The notes beneath the pieces were generated by a model, which was given only the letters and a program-made list of their open reading frames with translations, searched no databases and was not told the origin of the DNA. From NCBI RefSeq assembly GCF_008629685.1, contig NZ_VWSF01000016.1, forward strand, positions 62,001 to 126,000: a stretch of DNA of 64,000 nucleotides, written 5' to 3'. Made by a program: the position numbers and the translations under genes. Positions 34,555-42,823 of this stretch are shown here, one piece after another. The DNA comes from Adhaeribacter rhizoryzae. Its GTDB lineage: Bacteria > Bacteroidota > Bacteroidia > Cytophagales > Hymenobacteraceae. The number at the start of each line of letters is the position of its first letter. Positions within the stretch are counted from its first letter, which is position 1.

Positions 34555-35424
34555 ATGAAATTATTTAAAAGTACCCTCTTTGTTTTTTTGTTTCTAACAA
34601 CTTTCAGCTCGTGGGCGGCTAAGGTAGATACCCTAACTATTCAGAGTGCGGCCATGAATAAAACCTGGCGGGTCGGAGTAGTGGTGCCGCAATCGTATAA
34701 AAAAGCCAAAATGGCTTTCCCGGTGTTGTATTTATTGCACGGCTACAGTGGCAATTTCCGCGATTGGCTTACCAAAACCCCGGATAAGGAATTACTGCAC
34801 CGCATGGCCGATAAATACAACATGATTATTGTAACGCCCGACGGCGGCTTTAGCAGTTGGTACCTCGATAGCCCCCTGGACAAAGAAACCCAGTTCGAAA
34901 CCTTCATCACAAAAGAACTAGTTGACCGGGTAGATAAAGATTATCGAACAGTTAAAACCCGAGAGGGTAGGTTTATTTCGGGCCTGAGTATGGGCGGCCA
35001 CGGTGCTTTGTATTTGTCGGCGCGCCACCCGCAACTGTACAGCGCGGCCGGCAGCATGAGCGGCGCGCTCGATATTTCGGGCCTCGAAGCCAAAAACCTG
35101 AACCAGAGCATCGAAAAATTACTCGGCCCGAAAGAACAAAATCTGGAGAAGTTTAAAGCCAACTCGATGGTGTACCTGGCTGACCAACTAAAAGCCAACG
35201 ACGTAAAAATATTTATTGATTGCGGCGTAGACGATTTCTTAATTGAGAGCAACCGCGAATTGCACCGCCGGCTGGTTTACAACAAAACTCCCCACGAATA
35301 CATAGAACGGCCCGGCGCTCATACCTGGCCTTACTGGGGTTATGCCTTAGAATACCATTTATTGTTTTACCAGAAAGTTAGAGAAGGCAATAGCCCCTTG
35401 CCCCCGGCTTCTGCCAAGAAATAA
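34555..35424 (+). CDS. Secreted esterase, alpha/beta hydrolase, paralog of 4493-5368
   Basis: The 289-residue protein starts at ATG 34555 because that gives the signal peptide MKLFKSTLFV...SSWAA, aligning with its paralog. An ATG 24 codons upstream would prepend an additional hydrophobic helix. The nucleophile is Ser145 in GLSMG. Acid candidates are Asp222/226/227 in IDCGVDDFL and the His is His256 in GAHTWPYW. The motif order and many residues match the esterase at 4493-5368, so the two are recent paralogs on either side of the PUL. Substrate is probably an acylated oligosaccharide, by inference from context. Confidence 0.9.
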   Translation: MKLFKSTLFVFLFLTTFSSWAAKVDTLTIQSAAMNKTWRVGVVVPQSYKKAKMAFPVLYLLHGYSGNFRDWLTKTPDKELLHRMADKYNMIIVTPDGGFSSWYLDSPLDKETQFETFITKELVDRVDKDYRTVKTREGRFISGLSMGGHGALYLSARHPQLYSAAGSMSGALDISGLEAKNLNQSIEKLLGPKEQNLEKFKANSMVYLADQLKANDVKIFIDCGVDDFLIESNRELHRRLVYNKTPHEYIERPGAHTWPYWGYALEYHLLFYQKVREGNSPLPPASAKK

Positions 35425-35483
35425 ATACCGCCTGCTGTTTAATTAAACAATGTATTAACTTACCTGAGAATTTTTATTTAAAT

Positions 35484-35560
35484 AATTCATAATTCATAAT
35501 TCATAATTCATAATTCATAATTCATAATTCATAATTCATAATTCATAATTCATAATTCAT
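35484..35560. repeat. Heptanucleotide tandem repeat (AATTCAT) x 11
   Basis: Eleven perfect copies of AATTCAT occupy 77 bp. The array ends 11 nt before the ATG of the glyoxalase-fold gene at 35572, where the promoter or ribosome-binding site should be. Perfect short repeats of this kind are prone to slipped-strand changes in copy number. Confidence 0.95.
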
Positions 35561-35571
35561 AAATTAACCCT

Positions 35572-35970
35572 ATGCTCTTTCAGGGATTAAGAACCGTTAT
35601 TTACCACGTGCCCGATTTGGCTAAAGCCAAAGCCTGGTACAGTGCTGCTTTAAATATATTGCCTTATTTCGATGAGCCTTTTTACGTGGGCTTTAATGTG
35701 AGCGGCTTTGAGTTGGGCCTCGACCCCGATATACCCAAGGTAACCACCGGCAGTAATGTAGAGGCTTACTGGGGCGTGCGCAATATTAACGAAGCCTACA
35801 AAAGCTTAATCGAGAAAGGAGCCCAGGAGCATAACCCAATTCGGGAAGTTGGCGGCGGCATTTACGTAGCTACCCTGCTCGACCCTTTTGGCAATATTTT
35901 CGGCATTATCCAAAATCCGCACTTTGGCCAAAGTTCAGAAGAAACTAGTGCGCATTCCAGTTTAGCATGA
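35572..35970 (+). CDS. VOC-superfamily (glyoxalase/bleomycin-resistance fold) protein
   Basis: The 132-residue protein has the two beta-alpha-beta-beta-beta modules of vicinal-oxygen-chelate enzymes. FQGLRTVIYHVPDLAKAKAWYSAAL is the first module (candidate metal His11), with GFELGLD after it. VEAYWGVRNINEAYKSLIEKGA and YVATLLDPFGNIFGIIQNP form the second. Substrate and reaction are not defined by these motifs. The 4-nt ATGA overlap with the next gene indicates co-translation. The heptanucleotide array immediately upstream may make expression variable. Confidence 0.88.
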   Translation: MLFQGLRTVIYHVPDLAKAKAWYSAALNILPYFDEPFYVGFNVSGFELGLDPDIPKVTTGSNVEAYWGVRNINEAYKSLIEKGAQEHNPIREVGGGIYVATLLDPFGNIFGIIQNPHFGQSSEETSAHSSLA

Positions 35971-36665
35971 CCGAAACATTTGCCGATAAAGTAATCCGGT
36001 TTAACCAGAACCTCCAATTTACGGGCACGTTACCGGCGGGCATCAGCATTATGAACCCTTTCCGGGAAGACGAGAAAATAATGCCAATATCGTCGGCGTT
36101 TTACCACAAGTTTTACCACGATACGAATCCGCGCCACATGATTCTGGGCATTAACCCAGGCCGGTTTGGTGGCGGCGTTACGGGCGTTCCTTTTACCGAT
36201 TCTAAAAGGTTGAAGAACGAATGTAGCATTGCTTACAGCGGCAAAGAAACCCACGAACCTTCTTCGGTTTTTGTGTACGATGTTATTAAAGCTTACGGTG
36301 GCCCGGCAGCGTTTTACCAGAAGTTTTACATTAATTCTATTTGTCCGTTGGGCTTTACAGCTACGGGTAAAACCGGCAAAGAAGTAAATTACAATTACTA
36401 CGATAGCCGCGAACTAACCGCTGCCGTGTACGATTTTATTATTCAGAGCATTCGGCAGCAAATAGCTTTTGGTATTAACACCAATATTTGTTTTTGTTTT
36501 GGCACCGGTAAAAACGAAAAGTTTTTGCGCCAGCTCAACGCCGAGCAAAAGTTTTTCCAAAATATTGTGGCTTTGGAGCACCCGCGATTTGTGATGCAAT
36601 ACAAAGCCCGCTCCAAAGAAGTTTACATCAATAAATACCTGGCTGCCTTTCAGCAGGCAGCCTAA
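35967..36665 (+). CDS. DUF4918 family protein, uracil-DNA-glycosylase-like
   Basis: The 232-residue cytoplasmic protein has the UDG-superfamily-like opening MILGINPGRFGGGVTGVPFTD (about 57-77). The central block is YINSICPLGFTATG, and near the C-terminus it has ALEHPRFVMQYK with the His expected in the second motif of this superfamily. This resembles SMUG-like DUF4918 proteins. DNA repair by base excision is the family-based expectation, but the catalytic residues differ among members and activity is not shown. It overlaps the preceding VOC gene by 4 nt. Confidence 0.82.
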   Translation: MTETFADKVIRFNQNLQFTGTLPAGISIMNPFREDEKIMPISSAFYHKFYHDTNPRHMILGINPGRFGGGVTGVPFTDSKRLKNECSIAYSGKETHEPSSVFVYDVIKAYGGPAAFYQKFYINSICPLGFTATGKTGKEVNYNYYDSRELTAAVYDFIIQSIRQQIAFGINTNICFCFGTGKNEKFLRQLNAEQKFFQNIVALEHPRFVMQYKARSKEVYINKYLAAFQQAA

Positions 36666-36819
36666 TTCTTGTTTAAATATTGGGGTGGCCTGTAACTATT
36701 TAGTTTTCAATTACTTTAAATTTTATAATGCGTATGATATTTTATCAGCAATATTTTAAGCTTGGCCCCGCATCGCGATAAAACAGAAGCAAAAACAACC
36801 CTATTTAAAAGTAATTTCT

Positions 36820-36849
36820 TTTGTTTTTATCTATAAATAGGTACTTTTA
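36820..36849 (+). promoter_or_regulatory. Candidate Bacteroidota promoter for the sugar isomerase gene
   Basis: TTTG at 36820-36823 and TACTTTTA at 36842-36849 resemble the -33 TTTG and -7 TAnnTTTG elements, with an 18-nt spacer slightly below the usual 19-21. The start codon follows 45 nt downstream. Confidence 0.35.
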
Positions 36850-36894
36850 AAGAATTTAAGTTTTGCAATTAATATCCCCACGAATAAAAAAAAC

Positions 36895-37782
36895 ATGACT
36901 AATAATTCACGTCGTATGGCTCTGAAAAAAATTGCCGGTACTGCGGCGGCCGTAAGTGTAGGCGCTTCGCTTACCAACCGCCTGGAGGCCGCAGATGCAA
37001 TAATGGGCGATAAACTGAAAGGTAAAATCAATCACTCGGTTTGTCGCTGGTGCTACGAAAAAATTCCGTTGGAAGACTTGTGTAAAGCGGCCAAAAATAT
37101 TGGTTTAACTTCCATTGAACTGGTAGGCCCCGAGGAATGGCCGGTGCTGAAAAAACACGGTTTAACCTCGGCTTTGCCCTGGGGAGCCGGTATGGGTATT
37201 AACAAAGGTTTTAACGACCCCCAACACCACGATGCTTTAATAAAAAGCTACGAAGAAGTAATTCCGAAAGTGGCCGCTGCCGGTTTTAACCAGATTATTT
37301 GCTTTTCGGGTAACCGCAACGGCATGGACGATGAAAAGGGAATGGAAAATGCCGCCATTGGTTTAAAGCGCCTCATGTCTACGGCCGAGAAGTACAAAGT
37401 TACAATGGTAATGGAGCTGCTGAACAGCAAAGTAAACCACAAAGACTACATGTGCGATCGTACCCACTGGGGAGCTGCTTTAGCCGATAAAATTGGTTCG
37501 GACCGCTTTAAGCTGCTCTACGATATTTATCACATGCAAATTATGGAAGGCGACGTAATTGCCACCATCAAAAAATATCAGAAATATATTTCGCATTACC
37601 ACACCGGCGGCGTACCAGGGCGTAACGAAATAGATGAAACCCAGGAATTATATTACCCAGCCATTATGAAAGCTATTGCCGAAACCGGCTATAAAGGCTT
37701 TGTGGCGCAGGAGTTTATTCCCAAACGCGAAGACAAGCTGGCTTCCTTGAAGCAAGGTGTGCAAATTTGCGATATCGCTTAA
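36895..37782 (+). CDS. Tat-exported hydroxypyruvate-isomerase-like TIM-barrel protein
   Basis: The 295-residue protein begins with a twin-arginine-type signal (NNSRRMALKKIAG) and an Ala-rich hydrophobic stretch. The remainder is a xylose-isomerase-like TIM barrel. The metal and substrate residues are visible: Glu174 (VMELLNS), Asp210 and His213 (LLYDIYHMQ), His236 (HYHTGGVPGR) and Glu273 (AQEF). The HTGGVPGR block is typical of hydroxypyruvate isomerases (Hyi), so that activity or a related ketose isomerisation is likely. Periplasmic location is unusual for central metabolism. No PUL gene is directly coupled; a strong terminator follows. Confidence 0.88.
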   Translation: MTNNSRRMALKKIAGTAAAVSVGASLTNRLEAADAIMGDKLKGKINHSVCRWCYEKIPLEDLCKAAKNIGLTSIELVGPEEWPVLKKHGLTSALPWGAGMGINKGFNDPQHHDALIKSYEEVIPKVAAAGFNQIICFSGNRNGMDDEKGMENAAIGLKRLMSTAEKYKVTMVMELLNSKVNHKDYMCDRTHWGAALADKIGSDRFKLLYDIYHMQIMEGDVIATIKKYQKYISHYHTGGVPGRNEIDETQELYYPAIMKAIAETGYKGFVAQEFIPKREDKLASLKQGVQICDIA

Positions 37783-37803
37783 TTCCTAAATAATAAAATA
37801 TTC

Positions 37804-37841
37804 AAACGCCCCGACTGGTATTCCAGTTGGGGCGTTTTTGT
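37804..37841 (+). terminator. Strong rho-independent terminator
   Basis: AAACGCCCCGACTGG, TATT and CCAGTTGGGGCGTTT form a 15-bp stem with one G-U pair, followed by TTG and more T residues. It ends the sugar isomerase transcript. Confidence 0.9.
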
Positions 37842-37937
37842 TTATATATCCAAAGCAATATTTTATTCTTCAATTTCTTGTAAAATTACAGCCAAGCGTG
37901 TCCGTGTGTGAAATTAACCCTTCCGCCCTCCGGGCAC

Positions 37938-37957
37938 CTTCCCTAAATTAGGGAAGG
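37938..37957. repeat. CTTCCCTAAATTAGGGAAGG hairpin
   Basis: CTTCCCTAA-TTAGGGAAG forms a near-perfect palindrome. It is preceded by GCCCTCCGGGC, another short palindrome. It may be part of an interspersed repeat family. Confidence 0.5.
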
Positions 37958-38059
37958 AGTTGCAGAAGAGCCAAGGCTAATCAAGCTTGCCGCTTAATAA
38001 AGCAGTATAAATTATTGCCGCTTTGCCCTTTCTGTCCAGATAATCGGTAGCTACTGGGG

Positions 38060-38092
38060 GCTCCCCTCATTGGCTAAGGAGGGGCAGGGGTG
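38060..38092. repeat. CCCCTC/GAGGGG intergenic hairpin element, copy 3
   Basis: CTCCCCTCATTGGCTAAGGA then GGGGCAGGGGTGG. Stem TCCCCTC/AAGGAGGGG with a loop, and the same trailing (C/T)AGGGGTGGT as the element at 22376-22408. Confidence 0.6.
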
Positions 38093-38308
38093 GTTTGATT
38101 TATTTCCATACCAGTAATCTAAAAGAAAAATGCCCGAAGTCCGCAAGCAAACTGCAGCAGTTAGAGCGGCGAGTGCCTTTTAGAAGATGCGCTTCTAAGT
38201 TTCCGGTGCATAAGGCCGAGAATCTTATTTCTGAAAATTTTCCTCATTTTTATACACCAACGCTTTAGCTGCGTAAAAGAGCAGGTGTTAACCCTAAAAG
38301 AAAAAATA

Positions 38309-38794
38309 ATGGAAGATAAAAATAAGAATATAGATACTGATACCATTAAAGGTGGTACGAAACGCGCGAACCAAGCCGGTAACCTGGGCGATGATGTGCC
38401 GAACGAAACGGACAACGTGTTACGGATGGGAGCCGCGGCCTTAACCGGTATGGGCGCCGAAAGCCAGGTAGAAAGAATGAGCAGCGGCGGCGATAGCTTC
38501 CGGGCCATTGGCGGCAGCGAAGGTTATACCGGCGACGATACCAGCGGGGGCGGCGCTGACCCTTACTACGATGAGAACGAAGATGAAGAAGGCAGCGGCA
38601 CTGGTTCGGGCGTAGGAGCCGGAGCAGGCAGGCCCGGAGGCGGTACCGGTAACGATTTAGCCGGCGAAGAAGGCTACGACAGAGAGGCCGATGGTGGCGG
38701 CGGAGCCGGTATGGGTGCCGGCGGTTTAAGAAGAGGCGACAGCAACCGGCCCGATACCAGCGCTTCGCCGGGCGGTTTAGGCTCCGAGGAGTAG
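38309..38794 (+). CDS. Small hydrophilic glycine-rich acidic protein
   Basis: I do not recognise the 161-residue product. The ATG at 38309 follows an A-rich AAAGAAAAAATA stretch and is preferred over a GTG eight codons upstream. It has no signal peptide or membrane segment. The composition is dominated by Gly, Asp, Glu and Ser, with runs such as DDTSGGGADPYYDENEDEE and GAGAGRPGGGTGND. It is probably intrinsically disordered. A stress-tolerance or chaperone-like role is known for some hydrophilins of this kind, but there is no motif to confirm it here. Confidence 0.7.
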   Translation: MEDKNKNIDTDTIKGGTKRANQAGNLGDDVPNETDNVLRMGAAALTGMGAESQVERMSSGGDSFRAIGGSEGYTGDDTSGGGADPYYDENEDEEGSGTGSGVGAGAGRPGGGTGNDLAGEEGYDREADGGGGAGMGAGGLRRGDSNRPDTSASPGGLGSEE

Positions 38795-39026
38795 TTTGGC
38801 CAAACGGGTTTCTGCCTGTCTAAACTTGTCTATTTAAGGCAATATTTTTGAAGAAGTTCTGCTGAAGATTTTAACGGTTTAGCCGTTGACAGCGATTAAT
38901 TTTAGTTGCGAGTAGTAGCCTCGGCCATTATATTTTAATAATGTAGCTTTTTAAGAACCTGATTATCAAATATAAGTAAATAATAAGGTGGCAGACTAAT
39001 CTTGAGAAACCTTAAAATTTGAACTT

Positions 39027-39242
39027 ATGAAACAGCACAGCAGGAAGAACGAAACGGAACAGAAAGATAACCCTGGTTCAGAAACTAATAAGCGGCACAC
39101 GGAGCAACCAATAGAAAGTGCCAGCCGCTTGCCGGGTGATAAAGCAGATAATGCAGCCGCTCAAACTAAAGGCGACCGTGGGAGCGAAATTGCCCGCGAT
39201 CCCGAAGGACGACCCGGTAGCTTTGGCATAGATGATTTTTAG
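39027..39242 (+). CDS. Small hydrophilic disordered protein
   Basis: The 71-residue protein is rich in Lys, Glu, Asn, Gln and Asp, with no hydrophobic core. It has few aromatic residues and a GRPGSFGIDD ending. It has a reasonable start context and a strong terminator 19 nt after its stop codon, so it is likely a real gene. Composition resembles hydrophilin-type stress proteins, and the gene lies next to another disordered protein at 38309-38794. Function is unknown. Confidence 0.65.
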   Translation: MKQHSRKNETEQKDNPGSETNKRHTEQPIESASRLPGDKADNAAAQTKGDRGSEIARDPEGRPGSFGIDDF

Positions 39243-39260
39243 CCCGATTTTTTCTGATCT

Positions 39261-39299
39261 AAACAAAACAGGCTGCCAATAAAGCAGCCTGTTTTGTTT
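39261..39299. terminator. Bidirectional terminator between convergent genes
   Basis: AAACAAAACAGGCTGC and GCAGCCTGTTTTGTTT form a perfect 16-bp stem with a CAATAAA loop. A-rich and T-rich flanks make it effective in both directions, between the small hydrophilic gene (+) and the sugar isomerase (-). Confidence 0.93.
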
Positions 39300-39364
39300 A
39301 AAAATAATACAAAAGGTTTAGAAACACACTCTTTTAAGAAGTTCAGGACTAAAAATATTAAACA

Positions 39365-40204
39365 CTAAAAGTTCAGCTTCTTTAAAAAATCAATATTGTG
39401 TTTTACGCTGGCCATTGGTTCGCCGGCGTATTCTTCTTGCTCTATAAAAAAGTATTTCATACCCGATTTTTGTGCGTTCTGGAACATGCGGGTAATATTA
39501 ATCCGGCCTTTGCCAAACTCGGTGCTTTCTTCTTTGGTTTTGTGCATATCCTTTAAATGCCAGAGCGGGAAACGGTTGGGATATTTCTCGAAATATTTTA
39601 CCGGATCGTGACCGGTTACAATTACCCAGCCCAAATCCAGTTCCATTTTTACCAGGTTCGGATCGGTTTGGTCCAGCAGAATATCGTACAATATTTTGCC
39701 ATCTGCTTTCTCAAATTCGTACTCGTGGTTGTGGTAGCCAAATACCAGGTTGGCTTTTTTACAGGCTTCGGCGGCTTTGGTAAAAGTTTCGGCTACACGC
39801 TGGTAATTGCTCACGGTTTGGCCCTGGCTGGGCAACGACGAACAGATTAAATATTGCTGCCCCGAGGCGGCGGCTTCGTCCACGGTTTTTTGCCAATCTT
39901 TATCAATATGTACGTGGCCGCTGCGCAGGTTCATGCCCAAGTCGCGGGTTACTTTTTTTATTTCGGCGGCGCTTAAACCATAATAGTGGCCTTTCTCACT
40001 TCTCGCCGATTCCAGTTCTTTGTAGCCCAATTTGGCCAGTTGCTTCAGGGTACCTACGGCATCGGCTAACATTTCTTTCCGGACGGTATACAACTGAATG
40101 CCCACATTATTAGGTACTTTGGCTGCCTCGCTGGCGTAGGGCTGCAATAAAGCGCCTAGCGCCAACGCACCGGATGTCTTCAAAAAATCTCTTCTGGTTT
40201 TCAT
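39365..40204 (-). CDS. Tat-exported sugar phosphate isomerase/epimerase-like protein
   Basis: The 279-residue protein begins with the twin-arginine motif TRRDFLK and an Ala/Leu-rich hydrophobic segment. The TIM barrel carries the usual metal ligands: FGYHNHEYEFE (His158, His160, Glu163), MELDLGW (Glu188, Asp190), HLKDM (His216, Asp219) and EQEEY (Glu255). It is a close relative of the protein at 61269-62237 (same GHYYG, YHNH and KYPNRFPL segments). The family acts on sugars or sugar acids, but the substrate is not defined. Its minus-strand promoter region lies in the 143-bp gap upstream of its start. Confidence 0.88.
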   Translation of the reverse strand: MKTRRDFLKTSGALALGALLQPYASEAAKVPNNVGIQLYTVRKEMLADAVGTLKQLAKLGYKELESARSEKGHYYGLSAAEIKKVTRDLGMNLRSGHVHIDKDWQKTVDEAAASGQQYLICSSLPSQGQTVSNYQRVAETFTKAAEACKKANLVFGYHNHEYEFEKADGKILYDILLDQTDPNLVKMELDLGWVIVTGHDPVKYFEKYPNRFPLWHLKDMHKTKEESTEFGKGRINITRMFQNAQKSGMKYFFIEQEEYAGEPMASVKHNIDFLKKLNF

Positions 40205-40347
40205 GGGTGGTGGTAATTTTTATGCTGAATATTTTAACTGAATAGAAATATTGGTGCGCGGTAAGTTTTTAGCTGCAGCAATATAGTTTGATAAGCAAAA
40301 TATATAATTCGATTCGGTAAGCCTGTTTTTATTTGCTTCACGTATTT

Positions 40348-42822
40348 CTATAACGCGGTTTTCACGACTAACGGTATGGTTACGCTGCCGGCTTGCCCGT
40401 TAGTATTCATGCCTTGTATCACTACTAAATAATCGCCGTCTTGGTCGGAGGTGTAAAACTGCGCCTGGTGTTGGCCGTTGGTGCCCATTTTAAGCTCCGG
40501 TTTCCAATATAATAAATTTCTGAAGTCGGGCAGGCGGCTTTGCTGCTGCTGGGGGGTATCGTAAACCGGGGCATAAAATTCGCGGGGTATTTGTAACCCT
40601 TCGTACTCCTGCAACAAGGCGCGGGCATCTACCGGGAAACCAGCTAAATCGCCGTGGTAAGTAGTATAGCTCACGACGCCATCGTAAATCTGCGACCCCT
40701 GAAAATACCGGCTGGTAACCACTTCCAGTTTCTGAATTTTAAGCGGATCGAAAGCCATTAATTTGTTTATATTAAATACCGGCACCCCGTCGAGTAAAAC
40801 CATGGGACTGGTCTGGAAAAAGACTTTGTTAATGTGGTCGAGGGTTAAAAAATGAAAACCATCTTTGCGGATGCGAACCATAACGCCCGGCACATATTCC
40901 CGCATTACTTCTTCCATTACCTTAAAACGGGTAAAATCATCGAGTAAATATTTCTCGTCGGGCTTGCCGTAAAAAGGCAAACTATCTACAGCCGGTAGTT
41001 GCACCAGTCGCTGATATTTATCGTAATAGGCCTCTTGTACTTGCATTTGCAGGTGGCGCAAAGCTATTTCGGGGCCGTGGCGTTCGGTAATATTTAAGTT
41101 TGATATTGGCTGCGCCGCGTATTTCGACGAAAACGGACTGAATATTTCAAAATGATACAGGCTGTCTTTGGCAAAATTGCTTTGCACCACAATTTCTTTC
41201 GGGCCATAAAAATCTTTTAACTCAAACTGAATTAAGCCTTTGGCGTTGCTTGTAGCATTATAAAGCCGGATGTGCTTGCTCGGGGCTGCCAGGTAAGTAG
41301 TAATATTCGGAACCGCCGCGCCCGTAAGCCGGTCGGTAACTTTGCCGCGTACAAGCGGGCCGTTTACTTCAGGAATAAATTCTGGTATTGCCTGATTTTT
41401 AGCAAATATTTCGGGCCACCGGAAACGACGCCAGCCTTGGGTAAGCAGCAAATTATCGAGGGCTTCGCGGGCTTGCGAATTATTTTCCTCGAAATAAAAA
41501 CTTGGGTTCTCGATGGTGCCGGTTAATTCAGAAGTTAGCCACAAATAATCCTGAATATTAACAGTGGGTGGGGTTTGCAGCGAATCGAGGCGGTAAACGG
41601 CCACAGATAAATTGGCCGGGGAAGTTGTGCCGGCTGTTACTGGCGTGGCAATATCTAAGGTTATTTTTTGGCGGGTACTGTATTGGGCTTTATCGGTTTT
41701 GGCCTGAATAAGTAGTTTTTGGGTAGTTGGTTTAAAATACAGGCGTTCACAAATTGGTTGTTTGCGGCTGTTAAAAATAGTCAGGTGCGAAATGCCTTCG
41801 CCTAAAGCGCTTTTAGTTAAAGTAAAACTTGCCTGATTTTGGGCTAATATTTCGGCTTTGGCTACGGCATTATTACCGCGGGTATGCGCCAGCAAATAAA
41901 TAAGCTCAGCGGGGTTAGCACTGTTTTGGCTGGCTTGTACGGTTATTTTCAGGCTTTCGGGCGAACTATCGTCGAGGTGCATTACGTAGCCTTGTTCCTG
42001 TACGGCGGGTAAGTTGCGGGTTAAGGTACGGCCATTTGGTAAACGTAGTACGGCCTGGTACTGGGTTTGAGCAGCGGGGGTAAAGCTGAAATTGCCCATG
42101 CCAAATTTAAAAGACTGGAACTGCGCCACGGTTTTACCGGCCGGGTCTTTTATTTCGCCCGCAAGGTTAACGCCTTTGCCGGTGTTGTTGGTAATTTTAA
42201 AAGCAACTTTGCTCGTTAAGCCTTGTACCAGGTGGCCACCTTCCGGAAAAAACTGAATTGCGTAAACCGCTGAATCTTTAACCGGTTTGGTATCTAGTGG
42301 GCGGGAGGTATTTACAATTGTAATGGGCTGCTGAAAATAAAATTCCGGACTTTGGTTTTTCATCCAGTTGGTGTAAGCCCGCACCATATAATTGCCTGCA
42401 TTTAAAGTTACCGGTACTACCAAAGAGCCGTGGCCGGTGCCTTCCTGTAAAGCAATTTTGGTCTGTAATACTGCTTGCTTATTCGGCCCGATTACTTCTA
42501 CATAAGCTACTTTACTCAGGTTTAGAGGTTTGTTTGCTGCGCCATCTACCGCGTATACTTTAAACCATAGGGTTTCGCCGCACACGTATGTAGGCCGATC
42601 CAGGTGCAAAAATAATTTCTCCTGCACATGCTGTTGTTGATATTGCTGGAAGTGCCGCGATATACGACTCAAAGAATCGGCCTGCCCAAACGATGGTAAT
42701 ACGGGTAACAACAAAAATAATAAGGCCAGCAAGCCGTTGTAGCCAGCTGGTAAACAATAGTTGGTTTTTAACAGCACTGTTTTTGTAGTATTTACCTGGT
42801 TCAGATTATTTAATCTTCGCAT
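40348..42822 (-). CDS. Large secreted MG2/TonB-plug-like protein
   Basis: The 824-residue protein has a signal peptide (hydrophobic LLALLFLLLPVLPSFGQ at about 31-47, after an extended N-terminus). An MG2/alpha-2-macroglobulin-like region follows, with EKLFLHLDRPTYVCGETLWFKVY, GNYMVRAYTNWM and FPEGGHLVQGL. A middle carboxypeptidase-regulatory-like segment is marked by VRGKVTDRLTGAAVP. A C-terminal plug-like region has PMVLLDGVPVFNINKL and LEVVTSRYFQGSQIYDGVVSY, a pattern taken from TonB-dependent receptor plugs without a barrel. Such proteins occur beside TonB receptors in Bacteroidota but their role is unclear. It is the last gene of a four-gene operon; its start lies 1 nt past the stop of the DUF4249 gene. 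Confidence 0.85.
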   Translation of the reverse strand: MRRLNNLNQVNTTKTVLLKTNYCLPAGYNGLLALLFLLLPVLPSFGQADSLSRISRHFQQYQQQHVQEKLFLHLDRPTYVCGETLWFKVYAVDGAANKPLNLSKVAYVEVIGPNKQAVLQTKIALQEGTGHGSLVVPVTLNAGNYMVRAYTNWMKNQSPEFYFQQPITIVNTSRPLDTKPVKDSAVYAIQFFPEGGHLVQGLTSKVAFKITNNTGKGVNLAGEIKDPAGKTVAQFQSFKFGMGNFSFTPAAQTQYQAVLRLPNGRTLTRNLPAVQEQGYVMHLDDSSPESLKITVQASQNSANPAELIYLLAHTRGNNAVAKAEILAQNQASFTLTKSALGEGISHLTIFNSRKQPICERLYFKPTTQKLLIQAKTDKAQYSTRQKITLDIATPVTAGTTSPANLSVAVYRLDSLQTPPTVNIQDYLWLTSELTGTIENPSFYFEENNSQAREALDNLLLTQGWRRFRWPEIFAKNQAIPEFIPEVNGPLVRGKVTDRLTGAAVPNITTYLAAPSKHIRLYNATSNAKGLIQFELKDFYGPKEIVVQSNFAKDSLYHFEIFSPFSSKYAAQPISNLNITERHGPEIALRHLQMQVQEAYYDKYQRLVQLPAVDSLPFYGKPDEKYLLDDFTRFKVMEEVMREYVPGVMVRIRKDGFHFLTLDHINKVFFQTSPMVLLDGVPVFNINKLMAFDPLKIQKLEVVTSRYFQGSQIYDGVVSYTTYHGDLAGFPVDARALLQEYEGLQIPREFYAPVYDTPQQQQSRLPDFRNLLYWKPELKMGTNGQHQAQFYTSDQDGDYLVVIQGMNTNGQAGSVTIPLVVKTAL

Positions 42823-42823
42823 A

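Larger units (their letters stand above)
37783..38308. other. 526-bp gap with terminator and two hairpin repeats
   Basis: No gene was found. It carries a strong terminator (37804-37841), a CTTCCCTAAATTAGGGAAGG hairpin (37938-37957) and a CCCCTCC-type element (38060-38092). Confidence 0.6.

Noticed and set aside
35484-35560. Heptanucleotide repeats as a CRISPR array
   Set aside because: Repeat units are 7 bp with no spacers, so this is a simple tandem repeat.
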